Origin: an archaeon
GTDB taxonomy: Archaea; Asgardarchaeota; Heimdallarchaeia; Hodarchaeales; S146-22
Direction of reading: 5' to 3'
Length of the DNA stretch: 5,782 nt
Assembly (NCBI GenBank): GCA_024276395.1
Contig: JAJRXH010000355.1
Location: forward strand, 1 to 5,782
The notes beneath the pieces were generated by a model. It was not told the origin of the DNA. It did no database searches and saw only the letters and a program-made list of their open reading frames with translations. Below, in pieces: positions 1-5,529 of the stretch (its first letter is position 1; every line of letters starts with the position of its first letter). Both the position numbers and the translations under genes were made by a program.

Positions 1-1351
1 CTCATTAATGGTTGACAAGACAAGAGCTTTTGGAAGAGGTGGAACTGGTGCAATCTGTGGATCAAAAAACTTGAAAGCAATCGTTGTTAAATCTGGTGAT
101 CCTCCTCCATTAAAAGATCCAATCACCTTCCAAGAAAAAAGAAAAGAACTACTTGATCACTTTGTCAAGAAAGCTAAAACACCAGAACGTTTTGGCAAGC
201 TGGGAACCAGTGGTGGTGTCGTGCCCTTAAGTACCATGGGGATCTTACCTACCAAGAACTTTCAACAAGGAAGTTGGGAAAAAGCCAAGGCAATCTCTGG
301 AGAAAACTTGGCAGAAACAGTTCTGGTAGGAAGAGAAACATGTAGTGCTTGTCCCATCCGATGCAAGCGTGAAGTAGAAACAAAATTTGGTGCGCACCAA
401 GTTACCAGGGAGCATGGTGGACCTGAATATGAAACACTAGCCAGTTTTGGTTCCTTGTGCCTGAACGAGGATCTTGCTGCCATCTGCCTAGCAAATCAAC
501 TATGTAATGAGATGGGACTAGATACCATTTCTACGGGGAACGTGATTTCACACATCATGGAAGCGACTGAAAAATGCTTGATAGATCCACGAGAAGGTGC
601 ACGTTGGGGTGATGCCAAACGAATCGTAGAGCTAGTTTTTATGATTGCCAATCGTGAAGGAATTGGAAACTTGCTGGCAGAAGGAGTTAAAAGATTATCG
701 CAAAATCTAGGAACGGAAGAATTTGCCATTCACGTGAAAGGATTGGAGATGGCAATGCACGAACCACGAGGAAAGAAAGGATTGGGTCTTTCATATTCTG
801 TTTCGCCACGTGGCGGTAGTCACATGGAAGGACTCCACGACACGATGGTAATGCGTGCTAATCCATCTCCAGAATTACTGGGAGAGGATTTTCCGGGACT
901 GAGTAGATTTACTGCAGAACAAAAAGCTCCAGTCGTGATTAAGTTTGAAAATACACGATCTTTTTCCAATAGCTTGATTATCTGTGCCTTTACTGGTTCA
1001 ATGACTGGAAAAAATTATAACATGCACTTGTATCGTGATTTACTGAATGCAGCTACCGGATTAAACGTGGATCTCAATGAGATGCTGCGAATTGGTGAAC
1101 GCAGTTATCAGTTAGCCCGACTGTTTGCCGTGATTAACGGATTTGAAAGAGCTGACGACGATTTACCGAGACGGTTTAAAGAAGAACCATTACCCTTCGA
1201 AGAAGGTCCTCAGGTCATAACAGAACAAGAATTGCATCAGATGATCAAGGAATATTATCAAATACGAGGATGGAACGAGCTCGGATATCCAACAAAAGAG
1301 AGATGGAACGAGCTCGGCCTACACGAAGTGTATTCCCTCCCAAGCCTCTAG
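1..1351 (+). CDS. Aldehyde:ferredoxin oxidoreductase family protein (tungstopterin enzyme), 5' end cut by window edge
   Basis: The family oxidises aldehydes to carboxylic acids in the cytoplasm, passing electrons to ferredoxin through a tungsten bis-pyranopterin and one [4Fe-4S] cluster. The frame is open to the left edge, so the ATG at 8 is internal. Members are about 600 aa and 449 are visible, so roughly 150 N-terminal residues (pterin-domain start) are missing. Counting from the Met at 8: RAFGRGGTGAICGSKNLKAI (6-25) is the family signature; the cluster ligands are Cys112, Cys115 and Cys119 (C-x2-C-x3-C) with Cys326 as the expected fourth; GPEYETLASFG (138-148), the pterin-loop equivalent NEMGLDTISTG (167-177), EPRGKKGLGL (252-261) and the C-terminal LPRRFKEEPLP (386-396) all match. 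Both DxxGL[CD] pterin motifs carry Asn for Asp (N167, N321). The subfamily (AOR, FOR, GAPOR, WOR) cannot be decided, so the substrate is unknown. The gene stops at TAG 1349-1351, 79 nt before the next gene. The family call is very secure. Confidence 0.95.
   Translation, partial: SLMVDKTRAFGRGGTGAICGSKNLKAIVVKSGDPPPLKDPITFQEKRKELLDHFVKKAKTPERFGKLGTSGGVVPLSTMGILPTKNFQQGSWEKAKAISGENLAETVLVGRETCSACPIRCKREVETKFGAHQVTREHGGPEYETLASFGSLCLNEDLAAICLANQLCNEMGLDTISTGNVISHIMEATEKCLIDPREGARWGDAKRIVELVFMIANREGIGNLLAEGVKRLSQNLGTEEFAIHVKGLEMAMHEPRGKKGLGLSYSVSPRGGSHMEGLHDTMVMRANPSPELLGEDFPGLSRFTAEQKAPVVIKFENTRSFSNSLIICAFTGSMTGKNYNMHLYRDLLNAATGLNVDLNEMLRIGERSYQLARLFAVINGFERADDDLPRRFKEEPLPFEEGPQVITEQELHQMIKEYYQIRGWNELGYPTKERWNELGLHEVYSLPSL
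1269..1317 (+). repeat. 16-bp exact direct repeat at the AOR 3' end
   Basis: GATGGAACGAGCTCGG occurs at 1269-1284 and again at 1302-1317, with a period of 33 nt, so both copies are in frame. Each encodes Trp-Asn-Glu-Leu-Gly with identical codons. The first copy sits where AOR proteins usually have an RGW-D/N-E-x-G segment, and the second where a K-L-x-E-L-G-type segment is usual. A small duplication or gene conversion would explain the identity; chance is possible. Confidence 0.75.
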
Positions 1352-1372
1352 ATCGAAGTGTTTTTACTCCCA
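1324..1372 (+). repeat. Imperfect 19-bp direct repeat spanning the AOR stop codon
   Basis: The segments 1324-1342 and 1354-1372 share CGAAGTGT at the start and CTCCCA at the end, with 16 of 19 positions identical and a period of 30 nt. The first copy is coding and the second lies just past the TAG at 1349-1351. The second copy contains a TTTTT run (1361-1365) that could help end transcription. It may be the remnant of a slippage event. Confidence 0.45.
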
Positions 1373-1401
1373 TCTTGACAAAAAATGACAGAAAATCAGG
1401 C

Positions 1402-1429
1402 AAAAGTGACCCAATCGGGGTGACCTTTT
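1402..1429 (+). promoter_or_regulatory. Ribosome binding site of the 1431 gene inside a possible hairpin
   Basis: GGTGA at 1419-1423 matches the archaeal anti-Shine-Dalgarno sequence and lies 7 nt before the ATG at 1431, which supports that start. The same stretch can fold: AAAAG (1402-1406) faces CTTTT (1425-1429), and CCC (1410-1412) faces GGG (1417-1419 or 1418-1420), separated by a small internal loop. Such a fold would cover the ribosome site. The stem is weak and interrupted, so a regulatory role is only a suggestion. Confidence 0.4.
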
Positions 1430-1430
1430 A

Positions 1431-2246
1431 ATGACAAAGCCCCTTACCTTGAAAGTAATCCAACAACTATTTGAAGAAGTTAGTGGTATCACTTTTTACC
1501 AGAAAAGAATCAAGAAAGCCGGAAAAAACATCTTGATCTATGATATTTGGTCAGTAGAAGAATTATCTAGACTTCTTGATGGAATCAAGAATAAAAAAAT
1601 CCACATCTTTGTTTCAGACCCAGAAGTTGTTAAATCTTTAGAAAAGAAAGTCACGACAAGCAAGAATGAAGTCTTCAAGAATAATGACATCTTGGTAATT
1701 AATACCTCTTGCTTGGATGAATGGAACCCTTCAACATCTTTCGCGGCCGTCATTGCCCCATTAGGATTACCTAGTGTCACGACATACGGAAAATTAGAAT
1801 CTTTATTAACGTGGACTCAAAGACATCTTCATCCTCGTGGATTTTTCATCTTTGAACAACGCGTTCTATCCTCAAATTCAGATCAAGCTACCTTACATTT
1901 CAAGGGAATGAGAACATTATCAAATGGCAAGGTGATAACAAAAATCGAAACCATCAGACCAGTCATGGATTCTTCTCACGAATCAATTACTCTAAAAGAG
2001 AAAAGAGAACGACATCCAGCAACTTTCAATAGATTCACGTGGTACGAAGTTTATGGTGACGACGGGGTGCTCGAACAAAAATTCTTCGATTACCAAGTGG
2101 AATCCTTTTTCTTTATTGATGAAATAATGGAGCTTGCTAGTACCAAGTTTCAACAAGTCATCTTTTTAGGTAACTATGAAACAGAAGAACTCTACCAAGA
2201 TGGAGATGAGCTACTCATCACGGTGTTAGGTCATCCTTTACAGTGA
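1431..2246 (+). CDS. Methyltransferase-like protein lacking the SAM-binding glycine loop
   Basis: 271 aa, soluble, no signal peptide or membrane segment. The order of predicted strands resembles a class I (Rossmann-like) SAM methyltransferase: NILIYD (33-38), IHIFVSD (57-63), ILVIN (87-91), FAAVIAPLGL (104-113), helix LESLLTWTQRHLHP (122-135), then GFFIFEQ (137-143), much like the R-x-L-x-P-G-G-x-x-x-x-D stretch of that superfamily. The C-terminal third (200-268) has the antiparallel strands, a helix at IDEIMELAS (229-237) and the closing strand pair VIFLGNY and LLITVLG typical of the UbiE/Methyltransf_25 type. Motif I (GxGxG) is absent: after strand one the sequence is DIWSVEEL. It may be a diverged enzyme, a non-catalytic relative or a binding protein. 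No catalytic residue can be named. The start is ATG 1431, with GGTGA 7 nt upstream. Fold assignment is by eye and moderate; coding status is very secure. Confidence 0.88.
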   Translation: MTKPLTLKVIQQLFEEVSGITFYQKRIKKAGKNILIYDIWSVEELSRLLDGIKNKKIHIFVSDPEVVKSLEKKVTTSKNEVFKNNDILVINTSCLDEWNPSTSFAAVIAPLGLPSVTTYGKLESLLTWTQRHLHPRGFFIFEQRVLSSNSDQATLHFKGMRTLSNGKVITKIETIRPVMDSSHESITLKEKRERHPATFNRFTWYEVYGDDGVLEQKFFDYQVESFFFIDEIMELASTKFQQVIFLGNYETEELYQDGDELLITVLGHPLQ

Positions 2247-2290
2247 TATGGAACGCCAGACTCAAGATACAGATCGTGAGAAGGCAAATC

Positions 2291-2308
2291 TTTTTTAACA
2301 TTAAAAAA
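2291..2308 (+). promoter_or_regulatory. TATA-like T6A2/T2A6 inverted repeat, likely promoter of the 2350 gene
   Basis: TTTTTTAA, a 2-nt spacer (CA) and TTAAAAAA form a perfect 8-bp inverted repeat. The left arm (2291-2298) suits an archaeal TATA box: transcription would then start near 2320, leaving a leader of about 30 nt with GAGGT (2337-2341) 8 nt before the ATG at 2350. The T-run could also end transcription of the preceding gene, whose stop is at 2244-2246. The rest of this 103-nt gap shows nothing clear. Confidence 0.45.
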
Positions 2309-2349
2309 AAGCCGTTAGATGTGAACTAACTAAAGTGAGGTAATCAATA

Positions 2350-3522
2350 ATGTCAAGCGAAGAGAAAAACGGAGACGAAAAAATATCCCAGGAAGATGCC
2401 CAAGCGGAGACTATAGATGCACCCAATGATCTAGATCTTTCTGAAGTGGAGGAAGGGGCAAAAACACCAGAAATTGAACCACCGTTAAAACCACTCAATG
2501 AGACCGTGTCTCCACGCTCCAAAACAAAGCTGCGATTCAAGCAGAAATTTATACTAGGACTTAGAGAAACGTTACTAGCCTTCCGGAATATCGATTTCAA
2601 GAGTGTTAGTCCCAGTGGTTATGCAGCCGCTGTCATTTTAATCATTATCTCTGCGGTTTTGCAATTCATTGACATCCGCTTGGACATTCTCGTTATCTCG
2701 TTCGTACTTCCCAGCAGTCCATATCTCATTCCTCTTTCTCTTCTCATCGCTGTCATTCTCGTGATTCTTTGGTCAGCTCTTGGTATATCCTTCGCTGGAC
2801 ATTTTGCTCGTTTTTTGGTTCATAACAAGATGGCAAAGATGCTCTTCACGAAGGGGAACGTACATTACATCGAACACGTTCCAGAAGAAGAGGACAAGAA
2901 AGGAGCGGGTGTCCTCATCTCAAAGACCATATCTTTAATCATAGTCTGGGCCTCAATGGCGGCTCTTCTCTTTTCAGTCGCTGCTTCAGTTCTATCACTC
3001 ATCCTTGGTGATTTTGATCCAGCTAACTTCATCGTGCTTGATTCTGCGCAACGAAATGCCATCGGATTACCAAAATTGGACTTTATTGGTTCTTTCATCA
3101 CGATAGCTTTTCAATTCACCGTTATTTATTTCCTCAGTCCACTACTTCTCACTGTCATCATTCCCATTCCATGGATGCTAATAGATGTGCGATTGAAGGC
3201 ATTCGATGAAAAAAAATGGAAGATCAACTGGTACATAGGGCAAAAGGTCCAACAAAGAACGCGAAATTTAGTATCCATTGGTGCAATCCTTGCATTAGGT
3301 GCATCATTTCCTCTTTATTCCCGGGCCGAAGTCATATTACAGATGATTGCACTTATTTTAGTTTACATGGCCCTACCAAGTGTCATCATTGCACTCTTGT
3401 ACTTGCTCTTGTTTCAGTCACGTCTCAAGCCAGAAATCATCAAAGCTTGTGACGTGCCTTATGGAAAGACTAAAGTCGAACTAGAAGAAGATGATGCTTC
3501 TGTCGAAGAACTAGAGAGTTAA
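2350..3522 (+). CDS. Multi-pass membrane protein of unknown function with acidic N- and C-terminal tails
   Basis: 390 aa; I do not recognise the family. Residues 1-55 are rich in Glu, Asp, Pro and Ser and look disordered. A basic stretch follows (56-72, RSKTKLRFKQK) before the membrane part. Hydrophobic segments lie at about 91-106, 111-120 (weak), 124-150, 189-219, 245-280 (long, broken by prolines, perhaps two), 306-321 and 327-355, giving six or seven helices. A hydrophilic loop (160-188) carries PEEEDKK. The segment IPWMLIDVRLKAFDEKKW (273-290) faintly recalls archaeal membrane proteins with a W-L-x-E-D-x-G-x-R motif, but this is an impression only. The tail 375-390 is acidic again (VELEEDDASVEELES). 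The ATG at 2350 is preceded by GAGGT at 2337-2341 (8-nt spacing). No enzymatic motif, ATPase motif or signal peptide is seen. It could be a transporter, a scaffold or a membrane-remodelling protein; the sequence does not say. Confidence 0.9.
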   Translation: MSSEEKNGDEKISQEDAQAETIDAPNDLDLSEVEEGAKTPEIEPPLKPLNETVSPRSKTKLRFKQKFILGLRETLLAFRNIDFKSVSPSGYAAAVILIIISAVLQFIDIRLDILVISFVLPSSPYLIPLSLLIAVILVILWSALGISFAGHFARFLVHNKMAKMLFTKGNVHYIEHVPEEEDKKGAGVLISKTISLIIVWASMAALLFSVAASVLSLILGDFDPANFIVLDSAQRNAIGLPKLDFIGSFITIAFQFTVIYFLSPLLLTVIIPIPWMLIDVRLKAFDEKKWKINWYIGQKVQQRTRNLVSIGAILALGASFPLYSRAEVILQMIALILVYMALPSVIIALLYLLLFQSRLKPEIIKACDVPYGKTKVELEEDDASVEELES

Positions 3523-3539
3523 AGAGGCTATCTATCCCT

Positions 3540-3560
3540 AATTTTTCTTTTTATCTTCTT
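3540..3560 (+). terminator. T-rich terminator after the membrane-protein gene
   Basis: A pyrimidine-rich stretch with two T5 runs starts about 18 nt past the TAA at 3520-3522 and has no GC-rich stem ahead of it. This is the usual form of archaeal intrinsic termination on the coding strand. Confidence 0.5.
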
Positions 3561-3621
3561 ACATGAGGCATAAGTAGAATCTAGCGCGTTTTTCCGATAT
3601 TTCCAAGTGGTGAGCATCTTT

Positions 3622-3656
3622 CAAGAGGTAGGGAGTCCCATGTTACTTGCCTCTTG
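3622..3656 (+). repeat. 11-bp hairpin-forming inverted repeat upstream of the MFS gene
   Basis: CAAGAGGTAGG (3622-3632) can pair with CTTGCCTCTTG (3646-3656) across a 13-nt loop. Nine pairs are Watson-Crick and two are G-U. The seven outer base pairs are perfect as DNA. It lies just ahead of a TATA-like sequence, so it may be an operator if the promoter at 3658 is real, or an RNA element if transcription reads through from upstream. Confidence 0.5.
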
Positions 3657-3657
3657 C

Positions 3658-3670
3658 TTAATTAATAAAA
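3658..3670 (+). promoter_or_regulatory. TATA-like element of the MFS transporter gene
   Basis: TTAATTAATAAAA is the most AT-rich block of the 188-nt gap. Its centre is about 47 nt before the preferred TTG start at 3711. A transcript beginning about 25 nt downstream would have a leader near 20 nt that still includes the ribosome site at 3699-3704. Confidence 0.45.
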
Positions 3671-3698
3671 GTTCTAGTAACACGTGGTCTTCTTGGAA

Positions 3699-3704
3699 GA
3701 GGTG
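3699..3704 (+). promoter_or_regulatory. Ribosome binding site that decides the TTG start at 3711
   Basis: GAGGTG is a six-base match to the archaeal AGGAGGTGAT consensus and ends 6 nt before TTG 3711. The in-frame GTG at 3684 has no such site upstream, and the GTG at 3702 overlaps this one. Confidence 0.65.
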
Positions 3705-3710
3705 GATCAG

Positions 3711-4988
3711 TTGTCAATAGATGTACCAATAGTGTCTTCTAAGAGGCAAAAGGAGCCCACAGTAACGAAAGAGAAAACAGAAACTTTCACTGCTTTTTTA
3801 GACATGTTACCAATGTTGGCTCCTTTCTTTCTTGGCTTCTTTCTCTTTCAAGGTTTACGAGCGAGCTTTCCCTTGTACTTGAAGGTCAAGTTTGGATGGG
3901 ATGAGTTGACAGTGGTAAGCATCTGGGGTATCATTTCTGGAAGTAGTATGTTAATTGGCGCAATCACGAGAATTCCTTCTGGAGTCCTAGCAGACCGCCT
4001 CGGAAGATTAAAAGCAATCTATCTCGGAATGACTGGTTTCTTTTTAGCTCTATTAACACTTTGGATGAGTAGCACATTACTGCTGTATCTTGTCGGTTTT
4101 CTCATCGTCCGCGTGGCAATGAACATCATTGTCATGGCCTCTCGCGGCGCCGTGCCAGATGTCCCTCGAGGTATCGGTTTTAAAAATGGCATTCTTGCGT
4201 CAATGGTGGCCCTTGGCGGGTTGATAGGACCTTTTCTGCTTACCTCCTTGCTCACGTGGTTTGATGCGGATAGCATTTTTCTGGCAATGTTATTGATGAT
4301 CTTGCTCGATTTCATTGTTTTCCAAGGTATCATCATTTTTTCGCGAACACGATTTGATCCAGACATAGTGAAAGCACACCGAATCATGTTGGGAAAGAAA
4401 AAAACCCAACTTAATTGGAAAGCTGCAAGAGAGTTACTTAGTCCTTTCGTGCTACCCTCACTATTCCTAGCTTGCATCATTGGATTCGTGAGCGGCATGA
4501 TAATCACCATTCAGCCCATCTACGGATTTTACCGTGTAAAGATGTCATTTCTAGAAATCGGTACCCTCATCGGAATTAGCACGGGCTTGAATGTGGTATC
4601 ATCACCAATAATTGGAGCTCTTAACGGTAAAGCAAGAGAAAAGCCATGGGTAGCTTTATCTTTCACCGTGATAATGATAGTTACTATGTTTCTCTATCTC
4701 TGGGGACAATTTTACTGGATTTTCGTTGGGGGTTCATTACTATTCATTCTTGGAATGAACATCTTTTTGGTAGCCGATATTACTCGAATCGCCAACGGAA
4801 CGAAGAAAGAATATTACTCTGTTATCTTTGGTTTTGATAGCATGCTCATCATGCTATTCAATTCATTAGGAAGTTTTGCTACCAGAGTGTTATATGGAAT
4901 TTCACCTCAAGTACCATTCCTGATGGGCCTCATTCTCTCGACTTTAGGATTGTTAATTGTTTTAATCGCAATTAAATCCTCATTATGA
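3711..4988 (+). CDS. Major Facilitator Superfamily transporter
   Basis: 425 aa from the chosen start, a typical MFS length. After a polar N-terminus of about 28 residues come about twelve hydrophobic segments in two halves, with a charged central loop (about 212-240, RTRFDPDIVK...LGKKKTQ). The superfamily's motif A is clear between helices 2 and 3: G91-V-L-A-D95-R-L-G-R99 followed by Leu-Lys. Its decayed counterpart in the second half is GALNGKAREK (302-311), between helices 8 and 9. MFS proteins move small solutes through the cytoplasmic membrane using ion gradients; efflux of drugs or metabolites and uptake are both possible, and no substrate can be inferred. The start is most likely TTG 3711, because GAGGTG lies 6 nt upstream; GTG 3684 would add nine residues. 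The gene ends at TGA 4986-4988 and is followed by a T7 run. Flanking terminator- and promoter-like signals suggest a single-gene transcript. Confidence 0.95.
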   Translation: MSIDVPIVSSKRQKEPTVTKEKTETFTAFLDMLPMLAPFFLGFFLFQGLRASFPLYLKVKFGWDELTVVSIWGIISGSSMLIGAITRIPSGVLADRLGRLKAIYLGMTGFFLALLTLWMSSTLLLYLVGFLIVRVAMNIIVMASRGAVPDVPRGIGFKNGILASMVALGGLIGPFLLTSLLTWFDADSIFLAMLLMILLDFIVFQGIIIFSRTRFDPDIVKAHRIMLGKKKTQLNWKAARELLSPFVLPSLFLACIIGFVSGMIITIQPIYGFYRVKMSFLEIGTLIGISTGLNVVSSPIIGALNGKAREKPWVALSFTVIMIVTMFLYLWGQFYWIFVGGSLLFILGMNIFLVADITRIANGTKKEYYSVIFGFDSMLIMLFNSLGSFATRVLYGISPQVPFLMGLILSTLGLLIVLIAIKSSL

Positions 4989-4998
4989 TTTAATACCG

Positions 4999-5007
4999 TC
5001 TTTTTTT
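4999..5007 (+). terminator. T7-run terminator after the MFS gene
   Basis: TC followed by seven T residues (5001-5007) lies 12 nt past the stop codon, without a stem-loop before it. This fits archaeal termination on a U-tract. Confidence 0.5.
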
Positions 5008-5045
5008 GTTATGATAATGATGAAGAGATTGGTAGGAAAGAGGAA

Positions 5046-5053
5046 AATTTTTA
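5046..5053 (+). promoter_or_regulatory. Possible TATA box of the small 5126 gene
   Basis: AATTTTTA follows a purine-rich AGAGGAAA stretch, which resembles a BRE plus TATA pair. Transcription would begin near 5075, leaving a leader of about 50 nt before ATG 5126. The match is loose. Confidence 0.25.
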
Positions 5054-5125
5054 CAATGCTTAATGATATGCTGAGACTGGATGTAATCCAACTATTTCTA
5101 CTAAAACGGAGTAAATGGATGTAAG

Positions 5126-5386
5126 ATGTGCAAAACAGATGAGAATGATGTTGAAATGCGGAATGAAGCTGCCAAAAGAAAGGCACGGCAGCACATAGTT
5201 CAAGCTTTCATCCACCAAGTGATTAAGAAAGCCGAGGTGGAAGTAAACCCTTCTCCCCTTGAGTTGGAAATCGACGGATACAATGGCATCCGAATAATCA
5301 TGAAAGATCGACTTGATTTTATCAAGAAGAAAAAGAAAGTATTGATGCCAGTATTTCTACCCGACCGCTCAGAGATTGATAAATAA
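5126..5386 (+). CDS. Small basic protein of unknown function
   Basis: 86 aa, no recognised family. Residues 8-38 are charged and probably helical (AAKRKARQHIVQAFIHQVIKK region). They are followed by an alternating pattern suggesting three short strands: LELEID (45-50), GIRIIM (54-59) and VLMPVFLP (72-79), with a run of five lysines at 67-71. A helix followed by a small sheet and a lysine patch would suit a nucleic-acid or protein partner, but this is inference. No Cys/His zinc site, membrane segment or signal peptide is seen. The start is uncertain: ATG 5126 has only a weak GGAG (5108-5111) 14 nt upstream. An in-frame TAA at 5102-5104 rules out a longer form, and ATG 5156 would give a 76-aa form. 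Coding is supported by the regular amino-acid pattern and an ending with no competing frame. It stands alone between two transporter-type genes. Confidence 0.7.
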   Translation: MCKTDENDVEMRNEAAKRKARQHIVQAFIHQVIKKAEVEVNPSPLELEIDGYNGIRIIMKDRLDFIKKKKKVLMPVFLPDRSEIDK

Positions 5387-5400
5387 CAAGATCTTATAGT

Positions 5401-5460
5401 TAATGAGATTTAATGCGCTTTTCTCTTATATTCTGAGTTACGCGTAATTTACACTCATTA
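5401..5460 (+). repeat. Long-range 7-bp inverted repeat before the ECF S-component gene
   Basis: TAATGAG (5401-5407) is the exact inverse complement of CTCATTA (5454-5460), enclosing 46 nt. TGCGC (5414-5418) and GCGCA (5462-5466) are also complementary and cross this pair, so a pseudoknot-like fold is possible on paper. Short arms and wide spacing make chance a real alternative. Confidence 0.3.
5426..5447 (+). promoter_or_regulatory. TATA-like box with adjoining palindromic operator candidate
   Basis: TTATATT (5426-5432) is the best TATA match in the 143-nt gap. It is followed six bases later by TTACGCGTAA (5438-5447), a perfect 10-bp palindrome. A transcript would start near 5454, so the palindrome lies between TATA box and start site, where archaeal repressors commonly bind to block RNA polymerase. 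A role in controlling the downstream uptake gene is inferred. A second AT-rich block (5472-5480) could serve as a closer promoter instead. Confidence 0.4.
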
Positions 5461-5529
5461 GGCGCAGTGACCATATCATAAGTTAGGTTTTTACTTTTGG
5501 ATTCATGTAAGGATGGGTTGGGAAGTTCG

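Noticed and set aside
2248..2298. Sixteen-residue ORF starting at ATG 2248
   Set aside because: Too short, no ribosome site, and it ends in the AT-rich promoter repeat; consistent with chance.
3216..3452. 78-codon plus-strand frame inside the membrane-protein gene
   Set aside because: It lies in another frame of a confidently coding region, is rich in Cys and His as expected from frame-shifted hydrophobic codons, and has no ribosome site.
3523..3710. tRNA or other structured RNA in the 188-nt gap
   Set aside because: No GTTCRANNC-type T-loop and no cloverleaf stems were found. The only clear structure is the single hairpin at 3622-3656.
4019..4510. Long minus-strand open frame (163 codons) opposite the MFS gene
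   Set aside because: The translation is low-complexity and Met/Arg/Ser rich with no recognisable pattern. The plus strand here encodes the clear helices of an MFS protein, so this is a shadow frame.
5017..5074. Possible C/D box guide RNA: ATGATGA (5017-5023) and CTGA (5071-5074), 58 nt apart
   Set aside because: No convincing D' and C' boxes at guide spacing and no terminal stem flanking the boxes. Such short boxes are expected by chance in AT-rich DNA.
5115..5198. Alternative ATG at 5115 with GGAG just upstream
   Set aside because: Its frame ends after 27 codons at TAG 5196-5198 and gives a Met-rich peptide. The GGAG is only 3 nt away, too close for a normal ribosome site.
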